This document shows, in pieces, positions 1 through 7,071 of a stretch of DNA of 64,000 nucleotides. Both the position numbers and the translations under genes were made by a program. Within the stretch, counting starts at the first letter, position 1; every line of letters starts with the position of its first letter. Where the stretch lies: the NCBI RefSeq assembly GCF_900312675.1, contig NZ_OMPC01000001.1, forward strand, positions 1,066,963 through 1,130,962, in the 5' to 3' direction. The stretch comes from Aliivibrio sp. EL58. GTDB taxonomy: Bacteria; Pseudomonadota; Gammaproteobacteria; Enterobacterales; Vibrionaceae. The notes beneath the pieces were generated by a model. That model had not been told where the DNA came from. It searched no databases and worked only from the letters and a program-made list of their open reading frames with translations.

Positions 1-424
1 CAATTAAAATATTATTAATTAACCAACATGCGGCACCAATAAAAAACCAACAACGCATTCTTATTCCGTCGAGCATAAATATCGCGTAACTACCAATTGC
101 AGTTCCTATTAGAGGGAATAGTTGCCACATGTAATCGGTCGTTAAAATGCCAAATAGCAAGCTGGTACATACAAAGACAAATGCGATATAACCATTTCGA
201 ATAAAAATAGCTGTTGTGGTTCTCATTGCTGATAGCAAAGAACTGAGAGCCGATACTGTAGAGCCTAGTAATAAATAGTGAATCATATGGTTGATGTTTA
301 AAGCCAACATAAGGAGCTTCAATCGTTTATCATTTTTTTGATAGAATGCGGCAATGCCTAAAACGAAACTGAGAAAACCTAATAGTTGGGCAAATGAGAA
401 AACATCAACCAAATTGAGACTCAT
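1..424 (-). CDS. YgjV-family inner membrane protein (partial, C-terminus off the edge)
   Basis: Reading the minus strand from an ATG at 424 gives an open frame of 141 codons to the window edge with no stop. The product is strongly hydrophobic, with several membrane segments. Its arrangement resembles E. coli YgjV: an early 'LGFLSFVLGI' segment, a mid 'SAMRT' motif and a late 'MRCWFFIGAACWLINN' segment that lines up with 'MRCVMWFSTCCWVIHN' as I remember it. The start overlaps the kduD stop by one base (TAATG), so it is probably translationally coupled to the uronate operon. The function of YgjV is not established. The operon position suggests a membrane role linked to uronate or disaccharide use, which is inference. 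Confidence 0.75.
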   Translation of the reverse strand, partial: MSLNLVDVFSFAQLLGFLSFVLGIAAFYQKNDKRLKLLMLALNINHMIHYLLLGSTVSALSSLLSAMRTTTAIFIRNGYIAFVFVCTSLLFGILTTDYMWQLFPLIGTAIGSYAIFMLDGIRMRCWFFIGAACWLINNILI

Positions 425-1185
425 TAACGAGATAGCCAACCACCATCAACAGCAATTGTGTAGCCATTAATATAATCAGATGCTTTTGAGGCTAGGAATA
501 CACAAGCTCCTTGTAGATCTTCAGGTGTTCCCCAACGATTTGCTGGGATGCGTTCAAGGATAGCCTTGTTGCGTTCTGCATCTTCACGTAATGCTTGTGT
601 GTTATTGGTCGCCATATATCCAGGGGCTATAGCGTTAACATTGACACCGTATTGACCCCATTCATTAGCTATCGCACGAGTGACCCCCATAACCGCACTT
701 TTTGATGCTGTATATGATGGAACGCGAACTCCGCCTTGGAAAGATAGCATTGATGCGATGTTAATAATTTTGCCACCTTCACCTTGAGCGATGAATTGTT
801 TTGCAACTGCTTGAGATAAGAAGAAAGTCGTTTTAATGTTGATGTTCATTACATCATCCCAATCGCTTTCTGTGAAATCAATTGCATCATTACGGCGAAT
901 AATGCCAGCATTGTTTACTAGAATATCAATGCGGCCGAACTCAGCAACCGCTTGTTCTACGATAGAATCAATAGAATCCATTGCCATTAAATTAGCACGA
1001 ATATCAAAAAATTTACGACCGATAGCTTCGATTTTGCTCATAGTATCAGTTGGTTCAGTGATATTAACACCGATAATATCACAACCTGCCTCAGCAAGAC
1101 CTAGAGCCATGCCTTGACCAAGACCAGTATCACAACCCGTTACGATTGCAACTTTGCCGCTTAAATTAAATGAATCAAGAATCAT
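424..1185 (-). CDS. kduD: 2-dehydro-3-deoxy-D-gluconate 5-dehydrogenase-type SDR (KduD)
   Basis: A 253-residue classical short-chain dehydrogenase. The cofactor motif TGCDTGLGQG is at residues 16-25, NNAG at 91-94, catalytic Ser145 and the Tyr158-x3-Lys162 pair are in place. Full length and overall sequence fit KduD, the NAD-dependent oxidoreductase that interconverts 3-deoxy-glycero-2,5-hexodiulosonate and 2-keto-3-deoxygluconate after unsaturated uronates are released. It lies 9 bases after the GH105-like gene and is followed by the ygjV-like gene with a one-base overlap. The same pairing of uronyl hydrolase and KduD-type reductase (DhuD) occurs in glycosaminoglycan loci of streptococci. 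A different SDR substrate is possible but the context supports KduD. Confidence 0.88.
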   Translation of the reverse strand: MILDSFNLSGKVAIVTGCDTGLGQGMALGLAEAGCDIIGVNITEPTDTMSKIEAIGRKFFDIRANLMAMDSIDSIVEQAVAEFGRIDILVNNAGIIRRNDAIDFTESDWDDVMNINIKTTFFLSQAVAKQFIAQGEGGKIINIASMLSFQGGVRVPSYTASKSAVMGVTRAIANEWGQYGVNVNAIAPGYMATNNTQALREDAERNKAILERIPANRWGTPEDLQGACVFLASKASDYINGYTIAVDGGWLSR

Positions 1186-1194
1186 GGAATAACC

Positions 1195-2241
1195 TTATTT
1201 TAAAATTTTCATAACTTGTGTAGCTGCAAGTAAAAATGCACCTGCGCCATAATCAATGTTGTGTTCAAATTCAACATCACGTGGGTTGTAAGCGGGTAGT
1301 TGAACCCATCCAATCATGCCGTTGTCGTGAACACAGGTTTCTAATGCTTCCCACGACTTAGTGATGATTGGTAAGTAAATAGATTTATCTAATAAACCTT
1401 TTTCAACTCCCCACGCTAGGCCACAGACAAACAAAGAGGTAGCACTGCTTTCTGGTGACGGGTAATTCTCTGGATCAAGTAAACTAGTACGCCAGAATCC
1501 ATCCTCTTGTTGATATTTAATTACTTCTTCAGCTAGCGCAGTGAACATTGCAATGTATTGCCCGCGAGTAGGGTAGTCTTGTGGCATATGTTCTAGAATT
1601 CTAGGGATTGCTGTTAGAACCCAACCAATACCACGAGACCAAAATATTTTTTCACCGTTTTTTTCTCGAAGCTCGGTTTGCTCATCATTTGGAATATATC
1701 GATGATCTCGATAATACAAACCAGTTTCAGGATCATACAGATTATCAACAGCGTCCCAGAAAGCGGTATCCATGTAATCTATGTATTTTTTATCACCTGT
1801 AATCGCTGAAATACCAGCGAATGCAGGAGGAGCCATAAATAATGAATCACACCACCACCAGTCACTACGACCATTTTTAGGGTCATTTACCATGATATCG
1901 AATGCCTTTGTGGCATACTCAATGATTTCAGGCGTATCCATCAAAGGGTAGAGTGGTAAATAGGCTTGAATACAGACATGGTCATCAGCAAAACGAGGTA
2001 AATGACCGGGTCTAAATCCTGTATTGAGTGTGTAGTCCATTAAACCATCAAGGTAGTCTTGATCATTGGTTTCTTTCCAGGCATCAGCCACGGATAGCCA
2101 AAATACGCCACGCTCCCAATCAGTTGCACGTAGAAAACGTTTTTTACCTGTGCTTCGAATGACAAAGCGAGTACGGTTCGTATGCTGCCATTGATAGACT
2201 TTTTTCATTAAGTCTTGAATGTGTTGCTTGTTCATTTTCAA
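1195..2241 (-). CDS. unsaturated uronyl hydrolase, GH88/GH105 superfamily
   Basis: A 348-residue protein without a signal peptide, so cytoplasmic. The layout is the alpha/alpha-barrel family of YteR and unsaturated glucuronyl hydrolases. Visible landmarks are 'DWERGVF' near 41-47, 'FADDH' near 84-88, 'WWWCDSLFMAPP' near 128-139, 'FWSRGIGW' near 200, 'SPESSATS' near 264 and a C-terminal 'YGAGAFLLAA'. By analogy with YteR, the Asp pair around 86/87 and Asp132 are the likely catalytic positions (from memory of the family). The enzyme would remove the 4,5-unsaturated uronic acid from disaccharides made by a lyase. It sits between the PTS IIA gene and kduD, so its substrate is probably the disaccharide imported by this PTS. 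GH105 is favoured over GH88 on the motif shape. Confidence 0.85.
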   Translation of the reverse strand: MKMNKQHIQDLMKKVYQWQHTNRTRFVIRSTGKKRFLRATDWERGVFWLSVADAWKETNDQDYLDGLMDYTLNTGFRPGHLPRFADDHVCIQAYLPLYPLMDTPEIIEYATKAFDIMVNDPKNGRSDWWWCDSLFMAPPAFAGISAITGDKKYIDYMDTAFWDAVDNLYDPETGLYYRDHRYIPNDEQTELREKNGEKIFWSRGIGWVLTAIPRILEHMPQDYPTRGQYIAMFTALAEEVIKYQQEDGFWRTSLLDPENYPSPESSATSLFVCGLAWGVEKGLLDKSIYLPIITKSWEALETCVHDNGMIGWVQLPAYNPRDVEFEHNIDYGAGAFLLAATQVMKILK

Positions 2242-2252
2242 TCCTTGAATAA

Positions 2253-2693
2253 TTAAAGAGCGTCTTCAAATTCGTCGTTTGTATTTGCTTCTTGTTCTTG
2301 GATAACAAGGTGCATATCATTCATTGTTGAGCGACCTATCTCTAGGACGATCTCAGACAGTTCTTCTAATGACACATCATCACGTTCAAAACATGCATTT
2401 GTAATCATTGGTAGGTTACAACCGCCAATAACTTTAACGTCATTTCGAGAGAACATGATTGCGACAGCTCGGTTACAAGGAGACCCTCCAATAACATCAG
2501 TTAGAAATAAAACGCCTTGACCATTATTTACTCTCTCAACAGCGTTGACCATTTTATGTTCAAGCTCTTCAGTGGTAATTGATGGAATAAAGTCAATGAA
2601 CTCGATATAGCTTTGTTCACCAACAATAGCATCGACTGCTGATTTCATACCGGACGCGAAATTTATGTGCCCAGAAACAATAATACCAATCAT
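2253..2693 (-). CDS. PTS mannose/N-acetylgalactosamine-family IIA component
   Basis: A 146-residue single-domain EIIA of the mannose class. It starts 'MIGIIVSGH', which puts the phosphoryl-accepting histidine at residue 9, where ManX has His10. A later 'DVIGGSPCNRA' segment is also typical. It receives phosphate from HPr and passes it to the IIB protein encoded at 4377..4865. The gene is separate from IIB, as in aga-type and streptococcal hyaluronan-disaccharide PTS operons, rather than fused as in E. coli ManX. It lies 9 bases downstream of IID and 11 bases upstream of the hydrolase gene, so all are in one transcript. The C-terminal 10-15 residues are acidic and probably disordered. Confidence 0.92.
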   Translation of the reverse strand: MIGIIVSGHINFASGMKSAVDAIVGEQSYIEFIDFIPSITTEELEHKMVNAVERVNNGQGVLFLTDVIGGSPCNRAVAIMFSRNDVKVIGGCNLPMITNACFERDDVSLEELSEIVLEIGRSTMNDMHLVIQEQEANTNDEFEDAL

Positions 2694-2702
2694 CTTTAAT
2701 CC

Positions 2703-3611
2703 TTAAAAAATACCAAGTAAATGACCGCCAACACCGGCAAATAGAGTTCCAAAAATTAAAACTGTTGGTGATTTGCCTTTTTTAACAAAGTAGTACATTA
2801 ACCAAACTAGTAGCATTGGTAATATGTTAGGCATTATTTTATCGAACATACCAGTCTGTAGACTGATTGATGCAGCCCCAGCTTCAAGAACAATATCCGT
2901 CTTCACTTTAACGAATTTTGCTACCATTGAACCAATTACACCTAAACCAACGATGTTAGCTGCACGGCCTAATTTCTCTGCTTGGTCTGATAATTTTTCT
3001 AATGCTGAAACACCTGCGTTATAGCCTAAGAACAGTAACCAGAAATACATAGGAATACGGTATGCTTGGTATAAAACAAAGAATACTAAAACACCTAAAG
3101 GGTTGCCTTGTAATGCAATAGAACAGCCAATCGCTAATGTCAGAGGAAGCATAACAGAGTGATCCAATGCATCACCAACACCAGAAACTGAGCCCATGGT
3201 TGCCGCTTTAACTGAAGCGATAGTTGATGGTTTTTCTTTGTTTTCTTCCATTGCAATTGCTAACCCTAAAGGAAGAGTGAACATTTTTGGGTTTGCATTA
3301 TAAAATTGTAAATTATTTTTTAGGGCTTTCTTAAGATCTTCAGGATTAGAATGGATCTTCTTTAATGCAGGACTGATTGAATAACAGAAACCACCTGCTT
3401 GCATACGGTTATAGTTAAAGTTACCTTCCATCAATAATCCACGAAAACCAATTTTCCATAGGTCATTTTTAGTGATTACTTTTTTTGTTGTTTGATCGTT
3501 ATAACTATCGTGGTTCATGTCAACTTCAGTAGCAGACTCTGCATGTTTAGCTGATGGGTTTTGGTAGAATTCACTGTTCAAATCCATATTAATATTAGAG
3601 CTCATCGTCAA
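2703..3611 (-). CDS. PTS mannose-family IID component
   Basis: A 302-residue EIID membrane protein. The family hallmark 'NYNRMQAGGFCYSISPAL' begins near residue 63, followed by 'GVGDALDH' and hydrophobic segments to a C-terminal 'GGHLLGIF'. With IIC it forms the sugar channel. The reading frame overlaps the end of IIC by 17 bases, so the two are probably translationally coupled. The first 45 residues are polar and not needed for the family match; the Met at residue 3 is an equally possible start. Nothing in the sequence fixes the sugar. The neighbouring uronyl hydrolase and the divergent PL8 lyases suggest an unsaturated disaccharide. Confidence 0.92.
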   Translation of the reverse strand: MTMSSNINMDLNSEFYQNPSAKHAESATEVDMNHDSYNDQTTKKVITKNDLWKIGFRGLLMEGNFNYNRMQAGGFCYSISPALKKIHSNPEDLKKALKNNLQFYNANPKMFTLPLGLAIAMEENKEKPSTIASVKAATMGSVSGVGDALDHSVMLPLTLAIGCSIALQGNPLGVLVFFVLYQAYRIPMYFWLLFLGYNAGVSALEKLSDQAEKLGRAANIVGLGVIGSMVAKFVKVKTDIVLEAGAASISLQTGMFDKIMPNILPMLLVWLMYYFVKKGKSPTVLIFGTLFAGVGGHLLGIF

Positions 3612-4365
3612 ATCCTTGTGTGTTAGATGTGTTATTTGAATCTGATTTATTGCTATTTAAATAATCAAGAACTGCAATACAGGTGAAAATTACAGCGACA
3701 GCTAAAATTGGAAGATCAAAGTAAGTTGCACAAATAAACCCTAAGAAGAAATAAGGTAATATTTGAACGTTAAACATAGTGCGCAATAACATCGCAAAGC
3801 CAACAGCAGGCATCATGCCACCAGCGATAGCCATTCCTTTAACAATGCTTTCAGGTAAATATTCTTGAATAAATTCAGCCCCTGATGCACCAAAGAAAAT
3901 AGCACTAAAACCAACGATGCCATAAAGTAGTGCTCTTGCGCTTAAACCTAAATAAAGTAGTTTGTCTAACCCCTTTAGATTAAGTTCAGCCGCATATTGA
4001 TCCGCTTTTTGCATCATTGGTGCACAAGATGTGAATAAGAAAATAACGGCAGTTTGCATTGCAAGAGCAAAAGGGATCGACATACCAATAGCTGCTTCAG
4101 GTGTCATGTTTAATTTAATTGCGAACATGGTACCAACGATTGCACCGATGGTTGTATCTGGTGGTTGAACACCAGCATTTGATACTAGTCCTAACCAAGC
4201 GAGTTCAAATGTAGCGCCCGCAATTAACCCTGTTTGTAAGTCACCAAGAATTAAACCAACAACAGTACCGGTGACGAGCGGTCTATGAATACCAGTAAAA
4301 ATATCGAATTTATCGATACCACATAATGCGGCCCATACTCCGACTAAGATAGCTTCCATTAACAT
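3595..4365 (-). CDS. PTS mannose/sorbose-family IIC component
   Basis: A 256-residue polytopic membrane protein of the EII-Sor/AgaW type. The N-terminus 'LVGVWAALCGIDKFDIFTG' and the 'RPLVTGTVVGLILGD' segment are characteristic, as is 'GATFELAWLGLVSNAGVQPPD' near residue 50. It forms the substrate-translocating part of the permease with IID. The last 25 residues are rich in Ser/Asn and cytoplasmic in character. The end overlaps IID by 17 bases and the start lies 11 bases after IIB. Family assignment is firm. Substrate is inferred from context only. Confidence 0.92.
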   Translation of the reverse strand: MLMEAILVGVWAALCGIDKFDIFTGIHRPLVTGTVVGLILGDLQTGLIAGATFELAWLGLVSNAGVQPPDTTIGAIVGTMFAIKLNMTPEAAIGMSIPFALAMQTAVIFLFTSCAPMMQKADQYAAELNLKGLDKLLYLGLSARALLYGIVGFSAIFFGASGAEFIQEYLPESIVKGMAIAGGMMPAVGFAMLLRTMFNVQILPYFFLGFICATYFDLPILAVAVIFTCIAVLDYLNSNKSDSNNTSNTQGFDDEL

Positions 4366-4376
4366 TTTAATTCACC

Positions 4377-4865
4377 TTAAATATTTAGGTTTTTAGTTAG
4401 TGAGAAAATACATTCTTTTTCACTTTCTGGCATATGTTGAACAGTGCAAGAGCTACCATGTTCTCTAAGGATTTCAAAAGCTTCCATGTCTTTATCATTA
4501 ACGTTTATATATTTGTTAACTTGAATGCGACCTTCATGGAAATGCATATTACCAATGTTAATTTCAGGTAGTTTGATACCACCTTTAACGATACGAGCAA
4601 AATCAATTGGGTCTTTACAAAGAACTAAAATCTTACGCTCAGGACCCGCTTTAGGTAGGTTATCTATTGTTTGCTGAATTGTTCGAAATAGAACAGCAAA
4701 GTCACTGCCTGCAGAGGCTTTAAATGGGGCTTGAAGTGGTTCAAGTCCTGCAATTTCATCATTTGCAACAATGATAGTATTCGCACCTGAATGTTTGCCC
4801 CATTGCAGTCGGATTTGACCGTGAATTAAGCGTTCATCAATGCGAGCTAAAACGATATTAGCCAT
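4377..4865 (-). CDS. PTS mannose-family IIB component
   Basis: A 162-residue cytoplasmic EIIB of the mannose/sorbose class. The active-site sequence 'RIDERLIHGQ' places the phosphorylated histidine at residue 15, exactly where the family has it. It transfers phosphate from IIA to the incoming sugar. It is the first PTS gene, 20 bases downstream of the DeoR-family regulator, and is followed by IIC after 11 bases. A purine-rich stretch just before the ATG serves as ribosome binding site. Family assignment is secure. The order IIB-IIC-IID-IIA is that of aga-type clusters. Confidence 0.92.
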   Translation of the reverse strand: MANIVLARIDERLIHGQIRLQWGKHSGANTIIVANDEIAGLEPLQAPFKASAGSDFAVLFRTIQQTIDNLPKAGPERKILVLCKDPIDFARIVKGGIKLPEINIGNMHFHEGRIQVNKYINVNDKDMEAFEILREHGSSCTVQHMPESEKECIFSLTKNLNI

Positions 4866-4885
4866 TTATTTTTCCTTTAAGTAAG

Positions 4886-5683
4886 TTAAGTTGGTTTAAA
4901 AATTGTTACGTTATTAGATTTTAAGTTATCTAATACTTCCATAGACACATTTTCATCTGTGATGACAGCATCAATTGAGCTTGTATCAAAGACCCAAAAT
5001 TGACTATGGTTCTCAAAACATTCTGAAGTAGCAATAACGATAATTTGTTCTGATATTTCACGTAATGTTTTGATTAGTTCTGCGTCTGATTCACTGTTAG
5101 CAAATACGCCTTGTGAAGAGCTAAACCCATCAATAAAGATGAATGACTTGCTAAATCTATGGCTCTTCACATTTTTTATCATTTGCGAACCTGTGAACTT
5201 CATTAGTTCAAGATTAACGCGACCACCCGTCATAAATAAGTGTATGTTTTCAACATGTAAGGTTCTTACTAAGTTCAAATCATTACTAACTACTTTTGAA
5301 TGACACCAGTCTTTAACACCTCTCATTGATTGTCTAATAAGCTTATTGCTATCAATGAAAATAGAATCATTTTCTTGTAATAACGTAGCGACTGTTTGAC
5401 CAAAGAAATCAAGCCTTGAATCAACGGTCTGTTGCGTCTTCTGATTGCTATCAGATAGCTGGGAAAGCACAGCTTTGTTAACTAGCGCGTATCCATGAGC
5501 CCTGATTAGAAATCCATTCTTCTCAAGAAATCTTAAATCAGCTCTAATTGTGGCTCCTGTTACATGGAAAATTGTTGATAATTCGTCAACATGTAGTTTT
5601 CCTCTTAATCCGACAAGATTAACTATTTCTAGTCGTCTCTCTAATGACGGTTTTGTTGTATCGCTATTTAATGTGATTTTCAT
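4886..5683 (-). CDS. DeoR-family transcriptional regulator (AgaR-like)
   Basis: A 265-residue regulator. Residues 15-70 form a DeoR winged helix ('RRLEIVNLVGLRGKLHVDEL' then 'VTGATIRADLRFLEKNGFL'), and the rest is the sugar-phosphate-sensing DeoRC domain with 'DSNKL' and 'MTGGRVN' landmarks. These proteins usually repress a sugar operon until a phosphorylated intermediate binds. It heads the PTS operon with only 20 bases before IIB, so it is probably autoregulated. The divergent porin and lyase genes share its upstream region and are likely co-regulated. The effector could be the phosphorylated unsaturated disaccharide or a downstream amino-sugar phosphate, which the sequence does not settle. 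Confidence 0.88.
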   Translation of the reverse strand: MKITLNSDTTKPSLERRLEIVNLVGLRGKLHVDELSTIFHVTGATIRADLRFLEKNGFLIRAHGYALVNKAVLSQLSDSNQKTQQTVDSRLDFFGQTVATLLQENDSIFIDSNKLIRQSMRGVKDWCHSKVVSNDLNLVRTLHVENIHLFMTGGRVNLELMKFTGSQMIKNVKSHRFSKSFIFIDGFSSSQGVFANSESDAELIKTLREISEQIIVIATSECFENHSQFWVFDTSSIDAVITDENVSMEVLDNLKSNNVTIFKPT

Positions 5684-6004
5684 TTGTTTTCACTTTCATT
5701 TGCAGTCTGTAGTAGTACGATAATTTCGGCAATCAATTTTTACAATAAGCTTGACGAAGCTCACGTTCTCATTATTGATACGTGACATGTATCATATCTT
5801 TGAATGGTTTCCTGCTGGATATATACCAGCAATGCTTCATTCCTAATACTAAATGAGTAGAAATCGTTGAAGTGCAACTCAATAATTTGTTGAACAGCTC
5901 AATTATTGGCGAATAATCATAGTCGTTCCTGACATAGAGCAAGCTATGTACAGCATCATTTAATGATACAGCAATTTAATTCTTTTTTCTTTTAGTTTCT
6001 TAAA

Positions 6005-6021
6005 TTGTGATCAAAGTGAAA
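6005..6021 (+). promoter_or_regulatory. candidate CRP site
   Basis: TTGTGATCAAAGTGAAA has one good CRP half (TGTGA) and a weak second half. Its centre at 6013 lies about 41 bases before the start expected from the TATAAT at 6042..6047, which is the class II spacing. No convincing -35 box is present, which fits activator dependence. A PTS-linked catabolic locus would be expected to use cAMP-CRP. Confidence 0.5.
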
Positions 6022-6041
6022 GAAAGTAAAAATTTTATGAA

Positions 6042-6047
6042 TATAAT
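6042..6047 (+). promoter_or_regulatory. -10 box for the porin-lyase transcript
   Basis: TATAAT matches the sigma-70 -10 consensus exactly and lies 59 bases before the porin ATG. The region 17 bases upstream does not resemble TTGACA, so the promoter probably depends on the CRP-like site just upstream. Confidence 0.5.
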
Positions 6048-6105
6048 GAAAAAAAAGAAAGCGTCAGGGATTTTTACTTGATCGCATTATTTAGAGGTAA
6101 ACACT

Positions 6106-7062
6106 ATGAGAATTAATGCTTGCACGGTTGTCATTCTTGGATTGGCAGCTACCGCAATTGCATTGCCGTTATCAGCTCGAACATGGGTTGAGGTCGGATC
6201 GGAATATGAAGAATATTTCAATGAAATAGATGATTCAGGAAAGGAACATTTATATGAGCAACTGACAGCTTATGTTCCTTATATTCGCTTTTCACATTCA
6301 CCAAATAGCAATGAATGGAATGTTTGGGGGCGATATTTTAAAAAAGAATATATAAATGCTGATTTATTTCCTAACGAAATTACATCAATGACAGAGCGTG
6401 CAGAAATGCATTACACGCAATCAGACAGATTTGGTGCATGGCGTTTTCGTTCTGGTGTAGGCGTTCGCTACAACGGATATGATATTGATCGTTATGAGGT
6501 TGAATATCGTGCCTATCCACAAGTAGATTATTTTATTAATCCGACAAATCAATTATTTACTAATGGTCATGTCTATCTTGGACAAGCACGTGGTAAACGT
6601 TCGATGGATTCACAAGCAGAAGACTATGTTGATTGGGGATATGAATATGAATTTGGTTTAATTCATCGTATTAATACGACCTCGTCAATAAAGCCACACT
6701 TTTATACTGAGTTCGATAGCTTTGAAAATAACTATGACATTGATTACTGGCAATTTCGTTTGGTTTATACCCAAAAGGTTGGTCGTGTAACCATAAACCC
6801 ATTTGTGCGGATTGGTCTGGGTCGAAATATTATAGAACGTTCTCATTATGATCCTGAGCGCTGGGGGATAGAACTTGATAAAAACTACTCACGAGCAGGT
6901 GTGTACGGAAATGTTGGGATCTCCGGTAAGTTGAATTTGATTTATGAAACGTATTGGCAAGAAGAGAAAAATAGTTATTACGATGGCGGAAGTGGCACAG
7001 TGAGGCCATTGCCTTATCGAAATAAATTCTTTGCAAAACTCGGTATGCAATACGTATTTTAA
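6106..7062 (+). CDS. KdgM-like oligosaccharide-specific outer membrane porin
   Basis: A 318-residue protein with a signal peptide (cleavage probably after Ala24, 'LPLSA') and a mature sequence of alternating aromatic and polar beta-strands ending in 'GMQYVF', the usual C-terminal Phe of outer-membrane barrels. Strand patterns such as 'WRFRSGVGVRYN', 'EYRAYPQVDYF' and 'WQFRLVYTQ' and the overall length fit the KdgM family, which passes acidic oligosaccharides. Its AGAGGT ribosome binding site lies 6 bases before the ATG. It is the first gene of the plus-strand unit and is followed by the first lyase after 9 bases. It likely admits unsaturated uronate oligosaccharides; the exact substrate is inferred from the neighbouring PL8 enzymes. 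Confidence 0.82.
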   Translation: MRINACTVVILGLAATAIALPLSARTWVEVGSEYEEYFNEIDDSGKEHLYEQLTAYVPYIRFSHSPNSNEWNVWGRYFKKEYINADLFPNEITSMTERAEMHYTQSDRFGAWRFRSGVGVRYNGYDIDRYEVEYRAYPQVDYFINPTNQLFTNGHVYLGQARGKRSMDSQAEDYVDWGYEYEFGLIHRINTTSSIKPHFYTEFDSFENNYDIDYWQFRLVYTQKVGRVTINPFVRIGLGRNIIERSHYDPERWGIELDKNYSRAGVYGNVGISGKLNLIYETYWQEEKNSYYDGGSGTVRPLPYRNKFFAKLGMQYVF

Positions 7063-7071
7063 GGACATATT

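Larger units (their letters stand above)
5684..6105. promoter_or_regulatory. divergent control region of the polysaccharide locus
   Basis: This 422-base gap separates the minus-strand PTS operon from the plus-strand porin-lyase genes and has no gene. Next to the regulator start the sequence carries a repeated TCATTTG unit around TTTTCACTTTC (about 5681..5703). Near the porin there are matching purine-strand runs, AAAGTGAAAGAAAG (6013..6026) and AAAAAAAAGAAAG (6049..6061). Spaced TTTC/GAAA units of this kind resemble known DeoR-family operators, so these are candidate sites for the neighbouring regulator. That reading is inference. Confidence 0.5.

Noticed and set aside
836..1117. Plus-strand open frame of 93 codons inside kduD
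   Set aside because: It lies wholly antisense to a well-conserved SDR gene and has no ribosome binding site or recognisable motif.
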